Origin: Rubrivivax sp.
Lineage (GTDB): Bacteria; Pseudomonadota; Gammaproteobacteria; Burkholderiales; Burkholderiaceae_C
DNA: 56,734 nt
NCBI GenBank assembly: GCA_022842305.1
Contig: JALHPY010000015.1
Span: forward strand, 1 to 56,734
Direction: 5' to 3'
The translations under genes were made by a program, and so were the position numbers. Shown here piece by piece: positions 1-6,280 of this stretch. Positions within the stretch are counted from its first letter, which is position 1; each line of letters starts with the position of its first letter. The notes under the pieces are model-generated. The model searched no databases. It was given only the letters and a program-made list of their open reading frames with translations, and was not told the origin of the DNA.

Positions 1-72
1 TGCGGCCGGCCGTGGCGCAGGCCTGAGGCCGGTTGCTGGCGCGCGCTGCGTTGGTGCTGCTGGCGCGGGTGC

Positions 73-119
73 TGTGGTAGGCCGTGTTGGACTTGAACCA
101 ACGACCAAAGGATTATGAG
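73..119. repeat. attL: displaced 3' half of the tRNA(CAU) gene
   Basis: This 47-bp stretch matches 9162-9208 with four mismatches and includes an 18-bp exact core at 102-119. Read on the minus strand it is the anticodon-loop to CCA part of a tRNA, with no 5' half attached. It should be the original host 3' half, pushed away when the element supplied its own copy. The four differences lie in the T arm, and two of them are compensatory. Confidence 0.82.
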
Positions 120-193
120 ACCCGGCCGGCACTCCGCGCCCCTCAACGATACTCCAAAGGGCGCACCCAGAAAACAGCAAAACCGGAGGATCG

Positions 194-508
194 TTACACC
201 GGAAGCGGGGTTTGCGCGGCCAATTCGACGCGCTGCGCGTGCCAGCCGCTGAGGGCTGCCGCGAGCTCGACGGCCGGCGCATCGGGGCCGCGCGATGCCA
301 GGGCCAGCACCATCGGCGGGCGGCCCGGACCATCGGGCGGGCGCTTGTCCACTTCCACCAGGCTGCCGCGGCCGAGTAGCCTGCTGCAGGTCTTGCGCGC
401 AGCCAGGCGGCCTACGCAAGCCCTGGCGGCCAGCTCCTTGACGGTGCCAGGACCTGCCACAGCAGCGGCAAGCAAGGCGCGCGCGATCTCACCTTGAGGC
501 CGGGCCAT
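194..508 (-). CDS. Small winged-helix/HTH-like protein of the element
   Basis: The product is 104 residues from the ATG at 508, which overlaps the end of the upstream gene by 20 bp. Residues about 5-50 look like a winged helix-turn-helix: a helix rich in Ala and Leu, then a VKELAARACVGRLAARKTC-like two-helix stretch, then a basic wing with KRPPDGPGRPP. The rest is an Ala-rich tail. It is the last gene before attL. It could be a regulator or DNA-binding accessory factor of the element; no specific family is recognised and the function is inferred only from fold-like pattern. Confidence 0.5.
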   Translation of the reverse strand: MARPQGEIARALLAAAVAGPGTVKELAARACVGRLAARKTCSRLLGRGSLVEVDKRPPDGPGRPPMVLALASRGPDAPAVELAAALSGWHAQRVELAAQTPLPV

Positions 509-851
509 CGAGCAGGTGCGCCAGCTCACGCTGCGCGGCCACGATGCGCGCCGCGACAGTGCCCGGGGTGCACTGCAGCAGCTCTGCAGCCGCGGCGTTT
601 GGTAGCCGCTTGATGTAGTGCGCGGCCAGCGTGGCCTGCGCCTTTTCGCTCAGCCGACACACGGCCCGGTGTGTCTGCGGCGCGTCGCTTCTGGGCACCA
701 CCCGCAGGGTCGGCGCCATGCCAGGCGCGGGGGGACTCCAGCTCGCGTGCAGCACGTTCACCACCGGATAGCCCGCAATACTGCGGCCTCCCGACTTCAC
801 CGCCTCAGCCCATCGCCATAGGCGGCCTTCGATGTAGTCAATCCTGGCCAT
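489..851 (-). CDS. Phage-type late regulator candidate (Q-antiterminator or sigma region 4-like)
   Basis: The product is 120 residues. The N-terminus has the aromatic pattern LWRWAEAVKSGG followed by GYP, which resembles Q-type antiterminators and related late activators of lambdoid phages. The C-terminal half (about 68-115) has a helical repeat ending in AELLQCTPGTVAARIVAA, similar to a sigma-70 region 4 HTH (motif LxxxxGTVxxR). It lies downstream of the capsid gene and the second 90-bp repeat array and overlaps the small wHTH gene. A role in activating late transcription is an inference; its placement after rather than before the structural genes is odd for a classical Q protein. Confidence 0.45.
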   Translation of the reverse strand: MARIDYIEGRLWRWAEAVKSGGRSIAGYPVVNVLHASWSPPAPGMAPTLRVVPRSDAPQTHRAVCRLSEKAQATLAAHYIKRLPNAAAAELLQCTPGTVAARIVAAQRELAHLLDGPASR

Positions 852-919
852 GGCCGGATTCTGCGGCCTCCCGGCCGCGCTCTACCAACGAGGCGCCCGC
901 GTTGACCTGCCGCACGTAG

Positions 920-1240
920 CGCGTGCAGCGGCTCGGGCTGGCACCAGGGGCAGCGGCAGCGGCATGCAGCCCGATGGCCTGGCCGGTGGCCACCAGGCCA
1001 GCGGCAAGCGCGTGCAGCGGCTCGGGCTGGCACCAGGGGCAGCGGCAGCGGCCTGGCGCTCGATGGCCAGGCCTGCGCCCACCTGGCCAGCGACAAGCGC
1101 GTGCAGCAGCTCAGGCCGGCCACCAGGCGCCGCGGCAGCGGCCTGGCGCTCGTTGGCCGGGCCGGCGGCCACCAGGCCAGCGCCAGGCGCGTGCAGCAGC
1201 TCAGGATGGCCACCAGGCGCAGCGGCGGCGGCCTGCAGTT
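920..1240. repeat. Second ~90-bp tandem repeat array (decayed)
   Basis: Units beginning CGCGTGCAGC start at 920, 1009, 1098 and 1188, giving spacings of 89, 89 and 90 bp, with the last unit truncated. The unit is clearly related to that at 3551-4047. Because two units are 89 bp, the reading frame of the first array is not kept here. The 456-bp interval 852-1307 holds only this array, a 15-bp interspersed repeat and a hairpin; I see no convincing gene in it. Confidence 0.85.
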
Positions 1241-1247
1241 CAATGAA

Positions 1248-1262
1248 GTGCAGACGCCTGCA
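1248..1262. repeat. Interspersed 15-bp repeat GTGCAGACGCCTGCA, copy 1
   Basis: This is an exact copy of the 15-mer also found at 5191-5205 and 6948-6962. It contains a short inverted repeat (TGCAG-N4-CTGCA). This copy sits at the edge of the second repeat array, just past the capsid gene hairpin. Confidence 0.7.
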
Positions 1263-1271
1263 TGCAAAGCA

Positions 1272-1296
1272 GGGCGCGGGTGAAACACCCGCGCCC
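1272..1296 (-). terminator. Perfect 11-bp hairpin after the capsid gene
   Basis: GGGCGCGGGTG and CACCCGCGCCC pair perfectly across a 3-nt loop, 11 bp beyond the capsid stop codon at 1308. There is no clear T-tract on the minus strand, so it may be a weak intrinsic terminator or an mRNA-stabilising stem. Confidence 0.55.
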
Positions 1297-1307
1297 CGCC
1301 TTCAGGC

Positions 1308-2675
1308 TCAGACCGTGATGCCTTCCAACGTGCAGAAGGACGCGGCACGCGTGGCTGCGAAGTCGACGCGTGCATAAGCCAGCACCGCGATCTGCAGGTT
1401 GCTGCCCAGGAAGGCCTGCTGCAGCACCTGCACGGTGATGTTCTTGCGCACGCCGAACAGCAGATCGGCCCAATTGGCAATGACTGCCTTCGCAGTCGTG
1501 CCACCGGTGAGCGGCGCCGCGGTGGTCCAGTACTTCGGCAGCCTGGCCACTTCGTCGGGCATGGTCAGCGGCGTGTTGTCGCTGGCGATGCCGGTCTTGA
1601 GCTTGCGCATCTTCTTCCACAGCGCGGGGTGCGAGACCATCGCGCCGATGGATTCGGCGGGCACGTCATCGGCCATCAGCTCGTACATGCCATCAACCAC
1701 GAAATCCCAGCTCGTCGGCGCACCGATGCTGGTAACGGTGTTGCGGCCGGCCAGGTTGAAGATGCCGCCCGGTGCCGCGCCAGCGTTGACCGTCACGCCC
1801 ACCAGGCCCGCATTGTCGATCGCGCCCGCCATCGCGCCGACGAGTGAGCGCTGCAGGATCTCCTCGATGTTGGCCGAGTCCTGCGACAGCTCCAGACTCA
1901 GCTTCACCAGGCAGACCACGGTACGCGCGTTCAGCGTCACAGCGCCGAAACTCGGCTGGACCGCCGCGAGGTCGGCATTCTCCGTGTGCCAGGAAACCGT
2001 CGGGTCTGCCGTGAGCTTGGCCAGCGTCAGCGAGCTGGACTCCATGGGCACCGTGCGCGCGCCAGACCGGGACAACACCATCTGCTTCCGCATGAGGTCG
2101 ATCCACTGCGACGAAAGCGCCCCACCCACGGTGTAGCCGCCCGCCGGATCGTTGCCGATCATCAGCGCCTTGCGTTCGTCGGCCAGCTCGCCCGCATCGT
2201 CGGCCTGGCCACCCATCACCAGGCCGCGGAGCACGCGTCCGATGGACGGGGCCGGCACTTCGCTGCCGCCTTGCTTGCGCTCCAGGGCCGCCATCGAGTC
2301 GCCAGGCAGCAGCACGGGAATGCGGCTCTTGGTCTTGGTATCGATCCACGATTCGACAGCCTTCGAGGTTGCAGCGGGCGCGCCACCGCTGCCGCCGGGC
2401 CGCTGCGAGCGCTTCACCAGCTCGCCGACCTCGTCATCGAGCGCCTTGATGCGCGCACCTTGTTCCTTGCGCCAGTTTTCCAGGTCCGTGGCCATCTTCT
2501 TGGTTATTTCCAGGGGAGATTGGCCGCCGTCGCCGCTGCCCGCAACGGCGCCCGGAAAGTTGGCGAGTTGCAGCGCGCCCACGAAGGTGGCCGCCAGGTC
2601 CGGCATGCCGAAGTACATCAGCGCCAGAGCGCAAAGGGAGGCCGCCAGCGCGACCAAGGGGAAGGTCAGTTTCAT
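1308..2675 (-). CDS. HK97-fold major capsid protein with a hydrophobic N-terminal extension
   Basis: The product is 455 residues. From about residue 155 to the end it matches the HK97 gp5-type capsid fold: GNDPAGGYTV at the N-arm, an E-loop/P-domain region, and the late stretch with FGVRKNITVQV and AVLAYARVDFA seen in this family. Residues about 54-92 form a charged coiled coil like the delta (scaffold) domain. Upstream of that is something unusual: residues 4-22 are a strong hydrophobic helix (LVALAASLCALALMYFG), followed by a second weaker hydrophobic stretch to residue 42, resembling a membrane anchor or signal peptide. HK97 gp5 starts directly with the delta domain. No prohead protease domain, portal or terminase is nearby. 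A Shine-Dalgarno-like GAGAGATAGGA precedes the ATG. The fold assignment is firm; particle formation and membrane association are inference. Confidence 0.88.
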   Translation of the reverse strand: MKLTFPLVALAASLCALALMYFGMPDLAATFVGALQLANFPGAVAGSGDGGQSPLEITKKMATDLENWRKEQGARIKALDDEVGELVKRSQRPGGSGGAPAATSKAVESWIDTKTKSRIPVLLPGDSMAALERKQGGSEVPAPSIGRVLRGLVMGGQADDAGELADERKALMIGNDPAGGYTVGGALSSQWIDLMRKQMVLSRSGARTVPMESSSLTLAKLTADPTVSWHTENADLAAVQPSFGAVTLNARTVVCLVKLSLELSQDSANIEEILQRSLVGAMAGAIDNAGLVGVTVNAGAAPGGIFNLAGRNTVTSIGAPTSWDFVVDGMYELMADDVPAESIGAMVSHPALWKKMRKLKTGIASDNTPLTMPDEVARLPKYWTTAAPLTGGTTAKAVIANWADLLFGVRKNITVQVLQQAFLGSNLQIAVLAYARVDFAATRAASFCTLEGITV

Positions 2676-2684
2676 GATTCAGTC

Positions 2685-3002
2685 CTATCTCTCGGCGAGG
2701 CTTTTGCTTATCGCCTCGCACAGTTGAACGAATGCCGCTTCGTCGGGGTCAGGCTCGGGCACGGCCGGCCGGAACCCTTCGCGGGCGATTGCTTTGGCCT
2801 GGCGGTTGCTATATCCGAGGGCGCGCAGCGCTTCCTCAAACTCGCGCACCGTGGCCGGTGGTTTCAACGGCTCATGAGTTGAGCCCGCTTCACTCGTCAT
2901 CGCCTGCACGCATCCCGCAGCAGTCGACTCTGAAGGCTCTGTGCATCCCGCACTTGAGCCAGGTTCCAATTGTGCCCCACGGCCGTCGATTGCGGGTTTC
3001 AT
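2685..3002 (-). CDS. Small protein upstream of the capsid gene; resembles a prohead protease C-terminal tail
   Basis: The product is 105 residues. Its start overlaps the preceding stop as ATGA (2999-3002), and it ends 9 bp before the capsid start. The first 45 residues are low complexity. Residues about 50-80 contain TVREFEEALRALGYSNRQA followed by KAIAREG, a helical motif I associate with the C-terminal tails of HK97-type prohead proteases and neighbouring head proteins. The catalytic domain is absent, so it cannot be a working protease. It may be a remnant or a free-standing scaffold-like piece. Family link is from memory of the motif and should be treated as tentative. Confidence 0.55.
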   Translation of the reverse strand: MKPAIDGRGAQLEPGSSAGCTEPSESTAAGCVQAMTSEAGSTHEPLKPPATVREFEEALRALGYSNRQAKAIAREGFRPAVPEPDPDEAAFVQLCEAISKSLAER

Positions 3003-3196
3003 TTGAAGAACTCACCCACAACACGACAAGATGCAGCGCGGCTCATTCCCTCACGTCGCAGCAGAGACTCCAGCCGGCGCTTTTCCAGCGCCCGGCGCCC
3101 GCGCGGACTGATCGAGCGCCACCACGAAGCCAGCCGATCAATGAGGAGTAGCACTGCCGCCACCCAAGTCGATGCACTGCTGCTCTGCGACTGCAA
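2999..3196 (-). CDS. Short membrane-segment protein of the element
   Basis: The product is 65 residues. A hydrophobic segment (WVAAVLLLIDRLASWW) is followed by a basic helix rich in Arg and a C-terminal RREGMSRAASCRVV stretch that could be HTH-like. It overlaps the preceding gene by 59 bp and the next gene by 4 bp (ATGA). GTG codons at about residues 12 and 15 are alternative starts that would shorten the overlap. I do not recognise a family. Operon packing argues for it being real; length and overlap argue for caution. Confidence 0.4.
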   Translation of the reverse strand: MQSQSSSASTWVAAVLLLIDRLASWWRSISPRGRRALEKRRLESLLRREGMSRAASCRVVGEFFK

Positions 3197-3407
3197 TCGC
3201 TCTATAGGCCGCCAGGCCGGCCTGCCGCCTGGCCATTAGCAGCTGCATTACGCGAAGTGCCAGCACATAGCAGTCATTTCGACTCGACATCAGTTCACGC
3301 ATCGCGTGCAAGTGCAGTCTGTGGTCTTCGGAATCAGGATGCGGTGCGATATCTCCTCGCAGTTCGGAATCAAGAACCCGAAGCACGATGTCAACAGAAG
3401 CACTCAT
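3138..3407 (-). CDS. Small unknown protein of the element
   Basis: The product is 89 residues, mostly helical, with two Cys (in NDCYVL and EQQCIDL) and an Arg/Ala-rich middle (LLMARRQAGLAAYRAIAV). Its ATG overlaps the stop of the repeat protein (ATGA at 3404-3407), so it appears translationally coupled. No domain is recognised. Confidence 0.5.
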   Translation of the reverse strand: MSASVDIVLRVLDSELRGDIAPHPDSEDHRLHLHAMRELMSSRNDCYVLALRVMQLLMARRQAGLAAYRAIAVAEQQCIDLGGGSATPH

Positions 3408-4261
3408 TGGCTTGTCCTTTCAATTGCGAGGATGGATCGTCGAATCTGCGCGGCGGCGATCGTCGGCGCATCGATGCTGTCAATTGCGTAATGCGGCGCG
3501 AGCTGCCCAACATCCTCAAACGCCCGCGCCAGCAATCGAAGGGGTAGAAATGCCGCGGCAACGGCCTGCAGATCGATGGCCGGGCCGGTGGCCACCAGGC
3601 CAGCGCCAGGCGCGTGCAGCTGCTCAGGCTGGCCACCAGGCGCAGCGGCAGCGGCCTGCAGCTCGGTGGCCTGGCCAGCGGCCACCCGGCCAGCGTCAAG
3701 CGCGTGCAGCAGCTCGGGCCGGCCACCAGGCGCAGCGGCAGCGGCCTGCAGCTCGATGGCCCGGCCAGCGGCCACCAGGCCAGCGTCAAGCGCGTGCAGC
3801 AGCTCGGGCCGGCCACTAGGCGCAGCGGCAGCGGCCTGCAGCTCGATGGCCTGGCCAGCGGCCACCCGGCCAGCGGCAGGCGCGTGCAGCGGCTCGGGCT
3901 GGCCACCAGGCGCAGCCGCAGCGGCCTGGCGCGCGATGGCCGGGCCGGTGGCCACCAGACCAGCGTCAAGCGCGTGCAGCTGCTCAGTCTGGCCACCAGG
4001 CGTGGCGGCAGCGGCCTGGCGCTCGACGGGCAGGCCGGCGGCCACTACATGACGCGCGCGGAGCGCGTGCAGCAGCTCATGCGTGCGGCCCGATCCAGCT
4101 GCTGCGGTTTTGACCCCCCCCACCCCCGAAACCTGCGCGCGCAACAATTTGGCTGCGAACACGGTTTCCATAGGGCATGCCCTAGAGATTTCACCCCCCA
4201 CCCCCGACCCGGGCCGACCCACCCAATCAGCTGCAGCGTGCTGCATTTGCATGACCGTCAC
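3404..4261 (-). CDS. Repeat protein with about five 30-residue Ala-rich units
   Basis: The product is 285 residues. This frame is chosen because its ATG overlaps the stop of the gp10-like gene (ATGA, 4258-4261) and its stop overlaps the next start (ATGA, 3404-3407), so both ends fit the operon. Residues about 60-240 are 30-residue repeats with the pattern ELLHALDAGLVAAG then IELQAAAAAPGGRP, probably helical. The last 45 residues are unique (LARAFEDVGQLAPHYAID). The first 60 residues are Gly-rich and include two G-rich tracts (G8 on the coding strand at 4114-4121) that could slip. The 90-bp unit is open in other frames too, so coding status is not certain. No known family; a solenoid or spacer role is only a guess. 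Confidence 0.42.
   Translation of the reverse strand: MTVMQMQHAAADWVGRPGSGVGGEISRACPMETVFAAKLLRAQVSGVGGVKTAAAGSGRTHELLHALRARHVVAAGLPVERQAAAATPGGQTEQLHALDAGLVATGPAIARQAAAAAPGGQPEPLHAPAAGRVAAGQAIELQAAAAAPSGRPELLHALDAGLVAAGRAIELQAAAAAPGGRPELLHALDAGRVAAGQATELQAAAAAPGGQPEQLHAPGAGLVATGPAIDLQAVAAAFLPLRLLARAFEDVGQLAPHYAIDSIDAPTIAAAQIRRSILAIERTSQ
3551..4047. repeat. First 90-bp tandem repeat array
   Basis: Units start at 3610, 3700, 3790, 3880 and 3970, each exactly 90 bp, with a partial unit on the left. They differ at scattered positions. The exact 3n length contrasts with the 89-bp units at 920-1240 and suggests selection to keep a reading frame here. There are no spacers, so this is a minisatellite-like array and not a CRISPR. 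Confidence 0.9.
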
Positions 4262-4815
4262 TCCGCGTCATCCGGCGCCGGTACATCCAGGCCATGCTTG
4301 GTCGCAAGTCGCTTTCGGATGTACTCCCGCATTGCCTGTACTGCTGCAGCGGCCTGCGAGTCCATTGCCGGCCGCAGGAACGGATTCTTTCGCGCGCCGG
4401 GGTGCTGCACCTGCGCCACGCCAATGGCCAGCATCTTGTTGGGCTTGCGGGCCTTGATGACGTGCGCGGCGGTGCCAAGCTCCACCCAGCGAGCGTAATA
4501 GGCATCTCCAGCGCCCTTGCGCTTTGTGCCCTTGAACTTGCCGCCGACACTCACTCCGCCGACCACCACCGTTCCGCCTTTGATCTGCGGGGACTTGACG
4601 CGGATGCTGTCGCGCAACAAACCAGATCGACCGCCGTAAAGCCGTGCGTTCTTCTCATTGGGAGGAGCTACGGGCGCAAGTCTCTTCGCCTCCTCCGCAA
4701 TCACCTTCGACCCCGCCCTGGTCGCACCTCGAAGCACGTTCTTCTGCAGCTTCTCCGCAAGGGTCTCCATGGCGCGGTATAGCTCCTTCAGCCCCTTGAT
4801 TTCCACCGTTTCCAT
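4258..4815 (-). CDS. HK97 gp10-like head-tail/tail completion protein
   Basis: The product is 185 residues. It fits the HK97-gp10/putative tail-component family: the N-terminal VEIKGLKELYRAMETL helix, LRGATRAGSKVIAEEAK, then LAPV and a LRDSI strand, and YYARWVELGTAAHVI, with the C-terminal ARKNPFLRPAMD motif. In tailed phages such proteins act at the neck or tail tube, downstream of the capsid gene. Here it is upstream of the capsid gene and no portal or tail gene accompanies it. An AGGGG Shine-Dalgarno precedes the ATG. Its stop overlaps the repeat-protein start. Confidence 0.85.
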   Translation of the reverse strand: METVEIKGLKELYRAMETLAEKLQKNVLRGATRAGSKVIAEEAKRLAPVAPPNEKNARLYGGRSGLLRDSIRVKSPQIKGGTVVVGGVSVGGKFKGTKRKGAGDAYYARWVELGTAAHVIKARKPNKMLAIGVAQVQHPGARKNPFLRPAMDSQAAAAVQAMREYIRKRLATKHGLDVPAPDDAE

Positions 4816-4824
4816 TGAGTGCCC

Positions 4825-5082
4825 CTAACCCTTGCTCAGTTCGATATCGCATTGAGTGAGAACAACAGACACACCATCGCACTCGGCCAGCTCCAGGCGG
4901 CACGCTGTGATGTTTGAGTCGTCAGCCTCGACAACCAGGCGCAGGCGCGCGCCCACCGATAGGCCCCCCCTGATTTCCTCATGCGTCAAGTCGGAGTGCC
5001 GTTCCAGGCACATGCGCATGAAAGCCGCGGCGCTGCGGAGGAACTCGGTAGCCGCTGCACTGTTGGATGCGGCAAGGCTCAT
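4825..5082 (-). CDS. Small unknown protein at the head of the capsid operon
   Basis: The product is 85 residues from the ATG at 5082, chosen because GAGAGG lies about 8 nt upstream. An earlier ATG at 5142 would place a 16-bp palindrome over the start codon and has no obvious ribosome site. N-terminal part is helical (FLRSAAAFMRMCLERHSDLT); the C-terminal half reads as strands (ARLRLVVEADDSNITACRLELAEC). No family is recognised. It lies 9 bp before the gp10-like gene and is probably the first gene of the structural transcription unit. Confidence 0.5.
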   Translation of the reverse strand: MSLAASNSAAATEFLRSAAAFMRMCLERHSDLTHEEIRGGLSVGARLRLVVEADDSNITACRLELAECDGVSVVLTQCDIELSKG

Positions 5083-5362
5083 TGCGGTGCCCTCTCGATC
5101 CGCCGCAATTCCAGACTGCTGCTGCTTTGTCCTTGTGTCCATGAACTTTCATGGAGAGTTGAACAAGCGCAAGGGCTCAGGCGGGCGCGCGTGCAGACGC
5201 CTGCACATGCCCGCCTGCGCTGTTCTGTGGACATCTGGACATCACCGGGCAGGGCTCCGCTGAGGGTACCTGAAGCTGTCAATTGCTGCTGCTTCAAGAA
5301 TCCATGCAAGCTCGTGGACACGTGGACATCGCAGAAGTCCTGGGGCGCCAGGTCGCTGCGGA
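5083..5362 (-). promoter_or_regulatory. Intergenic control region of the capsid operon with palindromes and direct repeats
   Basis: This is the longest gene-free stretch between minus-strand genes in the element. It holds a perfect 16-bp palindrome at 5139-5154 (CCATGAA-CT-TTCATGG), one copy of the 15-bp interspersed repeat (5191-5205), and two related 17-bp motifs at 5227-5243 and 5314-5330. Each of these 17-bp motifs has two TGGACA half sites in direct orientation. A similar TGGACA lies in the other control region at 9103-9108. This looks like a phage-type operator region; the exact promoter cannot be assigned by eye. Confidence 0.5.
5191..5205. repeat. Interspersed 15-bp repeat GTGCAGACGCCTGCA, copy 2
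   Basis: This is an exact copy, intergenic, about 110 bp upstream of the chosen start of the first structural gene. Confidence 0.7.
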
Positions 5363-5911
5363 TCACGTGTCTACGTTCCCAGACTGCGCGCGCTGGGCTG
5401 CCAGCCGTGTCTGCGCGATATCTACAGTCTTGGTGGGACCTGAGTTGAAACTGCGCCGCTCCGGCGCAGTGGCGTTCATAAAGCCTTGGAGCTTGCTCAG
5501 CGTGGACTCGGGCGGCAGCGTCATGACGCGCTCGCCGTAGTGCGTGGTTCTCTTGAAGCCGAGTGCTTCGAGGGTGGCCAGGCACAGCGCATCAAGCGCG
5601 CTGCTGCCTGCGCCGGGCAGGCGGTTTTCAATGGTGAGGCCGATGCGCATGATCACTTCATCGGTCGTGAGGTTCAGCCAGTAGTCCGGGTTTCGCCTCT
5701 TGCTGCGCTCGGCGCGCAAGGCGTCGACGTAGCGAACGATGGCGGTAACCACGGCAACGGGTTCGCCGCGGCGCAACGCAATCGGCACCACCTTCGCGCG
5801 TGGCTCGCGCGGCTTGCGCGGCGCACGTGGCGGCACCAGCGAACCGCGATAGCCCGCGCTGGACTCGAAGCCGGCCGCGCCCTTCGTCGGATCGAAGGCT
5901 TCAGCGTTCAC
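5363..5911 (-). CDS. Unknown element protein, 182 residues
   Basis: The gene starts with GTG overlapping the previous stop (GTGA at 5908-5911). The first 50 residues are basic and Pro-rich. Residues about 55-150 look globular and helical (VAVVTAIVRYVDALRAERSK, DEVIMRIGLTIENRL, LDALCLATLEALGFKRT). No known domain is recognised. Position between a small DNA-binding-like gene and the capsid control region would suit a regulatory or replication accessory role, but nothing in the sequence proves this. Confidence 0.6.
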   Translation of the reverse strand: MNAEAFDPTKGAAGFESSAGYRGSLVPPRAPRKPREPRAKVVPIALRRGEPVAVVTAIVRYVDALRAERSKRRNPDYWLNLTTDEVIMRIGLTIENRLPGAGSSALDALCLATLEALGFKRTTHYGERVMTLPPESTLSKLQGFMNATAPERRSFNSGPTKTVDIAQTRLAAQRAQSGNVDT

Positions 5912-6147
5912 GCGGGCACTGACTGCGACTGGGCGGCCTTTGCGCCGGCCTCGATCACGTAGTCATCGAAGTGGCGCGGGTCGACCCACCAGCGGCCCGC
6001 AATCAGCAGCAGCGCGCCGCACTTGACCAGGCCGGCCTTGTGCTGCCGCAAATACCACTGCAGCGAACCGGCGGAAGGAAAAGGGCGCTGCCGCTGCTCT
6101 CTGTACTCTGAGAGCTGCAGCAGCGCCGACAGCGGACTTGCTGACAT
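5908..6147 (-). CDS. Small DNA-binding-like protein (excisionase-like candidate)
   Basis: The product is 79 residues. The centre (FPSAGSLQWYLRQHKAGLV ... IAGRWWVDP) has the pattern of an AlpA/excisionase-type winged helix: a short helix, a recognition-helix-like WYLRQHK, then a wing whose last strand is RWWVDP. The Trp/Arg wing is typical of proteins that pair with tyrosine integrases. It lies 123 bp after the 267-residue gene, behind a hairpin. Assignment rests on this pattern only. Confidence 0.5.
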   Translation of the reverse strand: MSASPLSALLQLSEYREQRQRPFPSAGSLQWYLRQHKAGLVKCGALLLIAGRWWVDPRHFDDYVIEAGAKAAQSQSVPA

Positions 6148-6248
6148 CGCGAGAATCCCCTAGGTGCCCGGGCCAGCCCGGCAGGGCTGGCGCGCCGGCC
6201 GGTGAGGCCGTGAGGGCAATTTAGGGAAACGGTGTGCTCGCGTACACC

Positions 6249-6280
6249 CATTTCCTGAAGCGCCTAGCGCTCAGGAAATG
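6249..6280 (-). terminator. Long stem-loop at the end of the integrase operon
   Basis: CATTTCCTG and CAGGAAATG, then AGCGC and GCGCT, pair around a CTA loop with one bulged A. The stem overlaps the TGA of the 267-residue gene. No T-tract follows, so it could be a terminator helped by Rho, or a protein-binding inverted repeat. Confidence 0.5.

Noticed and set aside
1..72. A gene or further element DNA left of attL
   Set aside because: The 72 bp are host flank by the att logic, and no gene feature can be supported in so short a stretch.
3551..4047. CRISPR array
   Set aside because: The units are contiguous 90-bp repeats with no alternating spacers, and no cas genes are present.
3551..4047. 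Diversity-generating retroelement template or variable region
   Set aside because: No reverse transcriptase is present and differences between units are not concentrated at adenines.
3614..4498. Plus-strand open frame of 294 codons through the first repeat array
   Set aside because: Every neighbouring gene is on the minus strand with coupled starts and stops. The plus frame runs antisense into the gp10-like gene.
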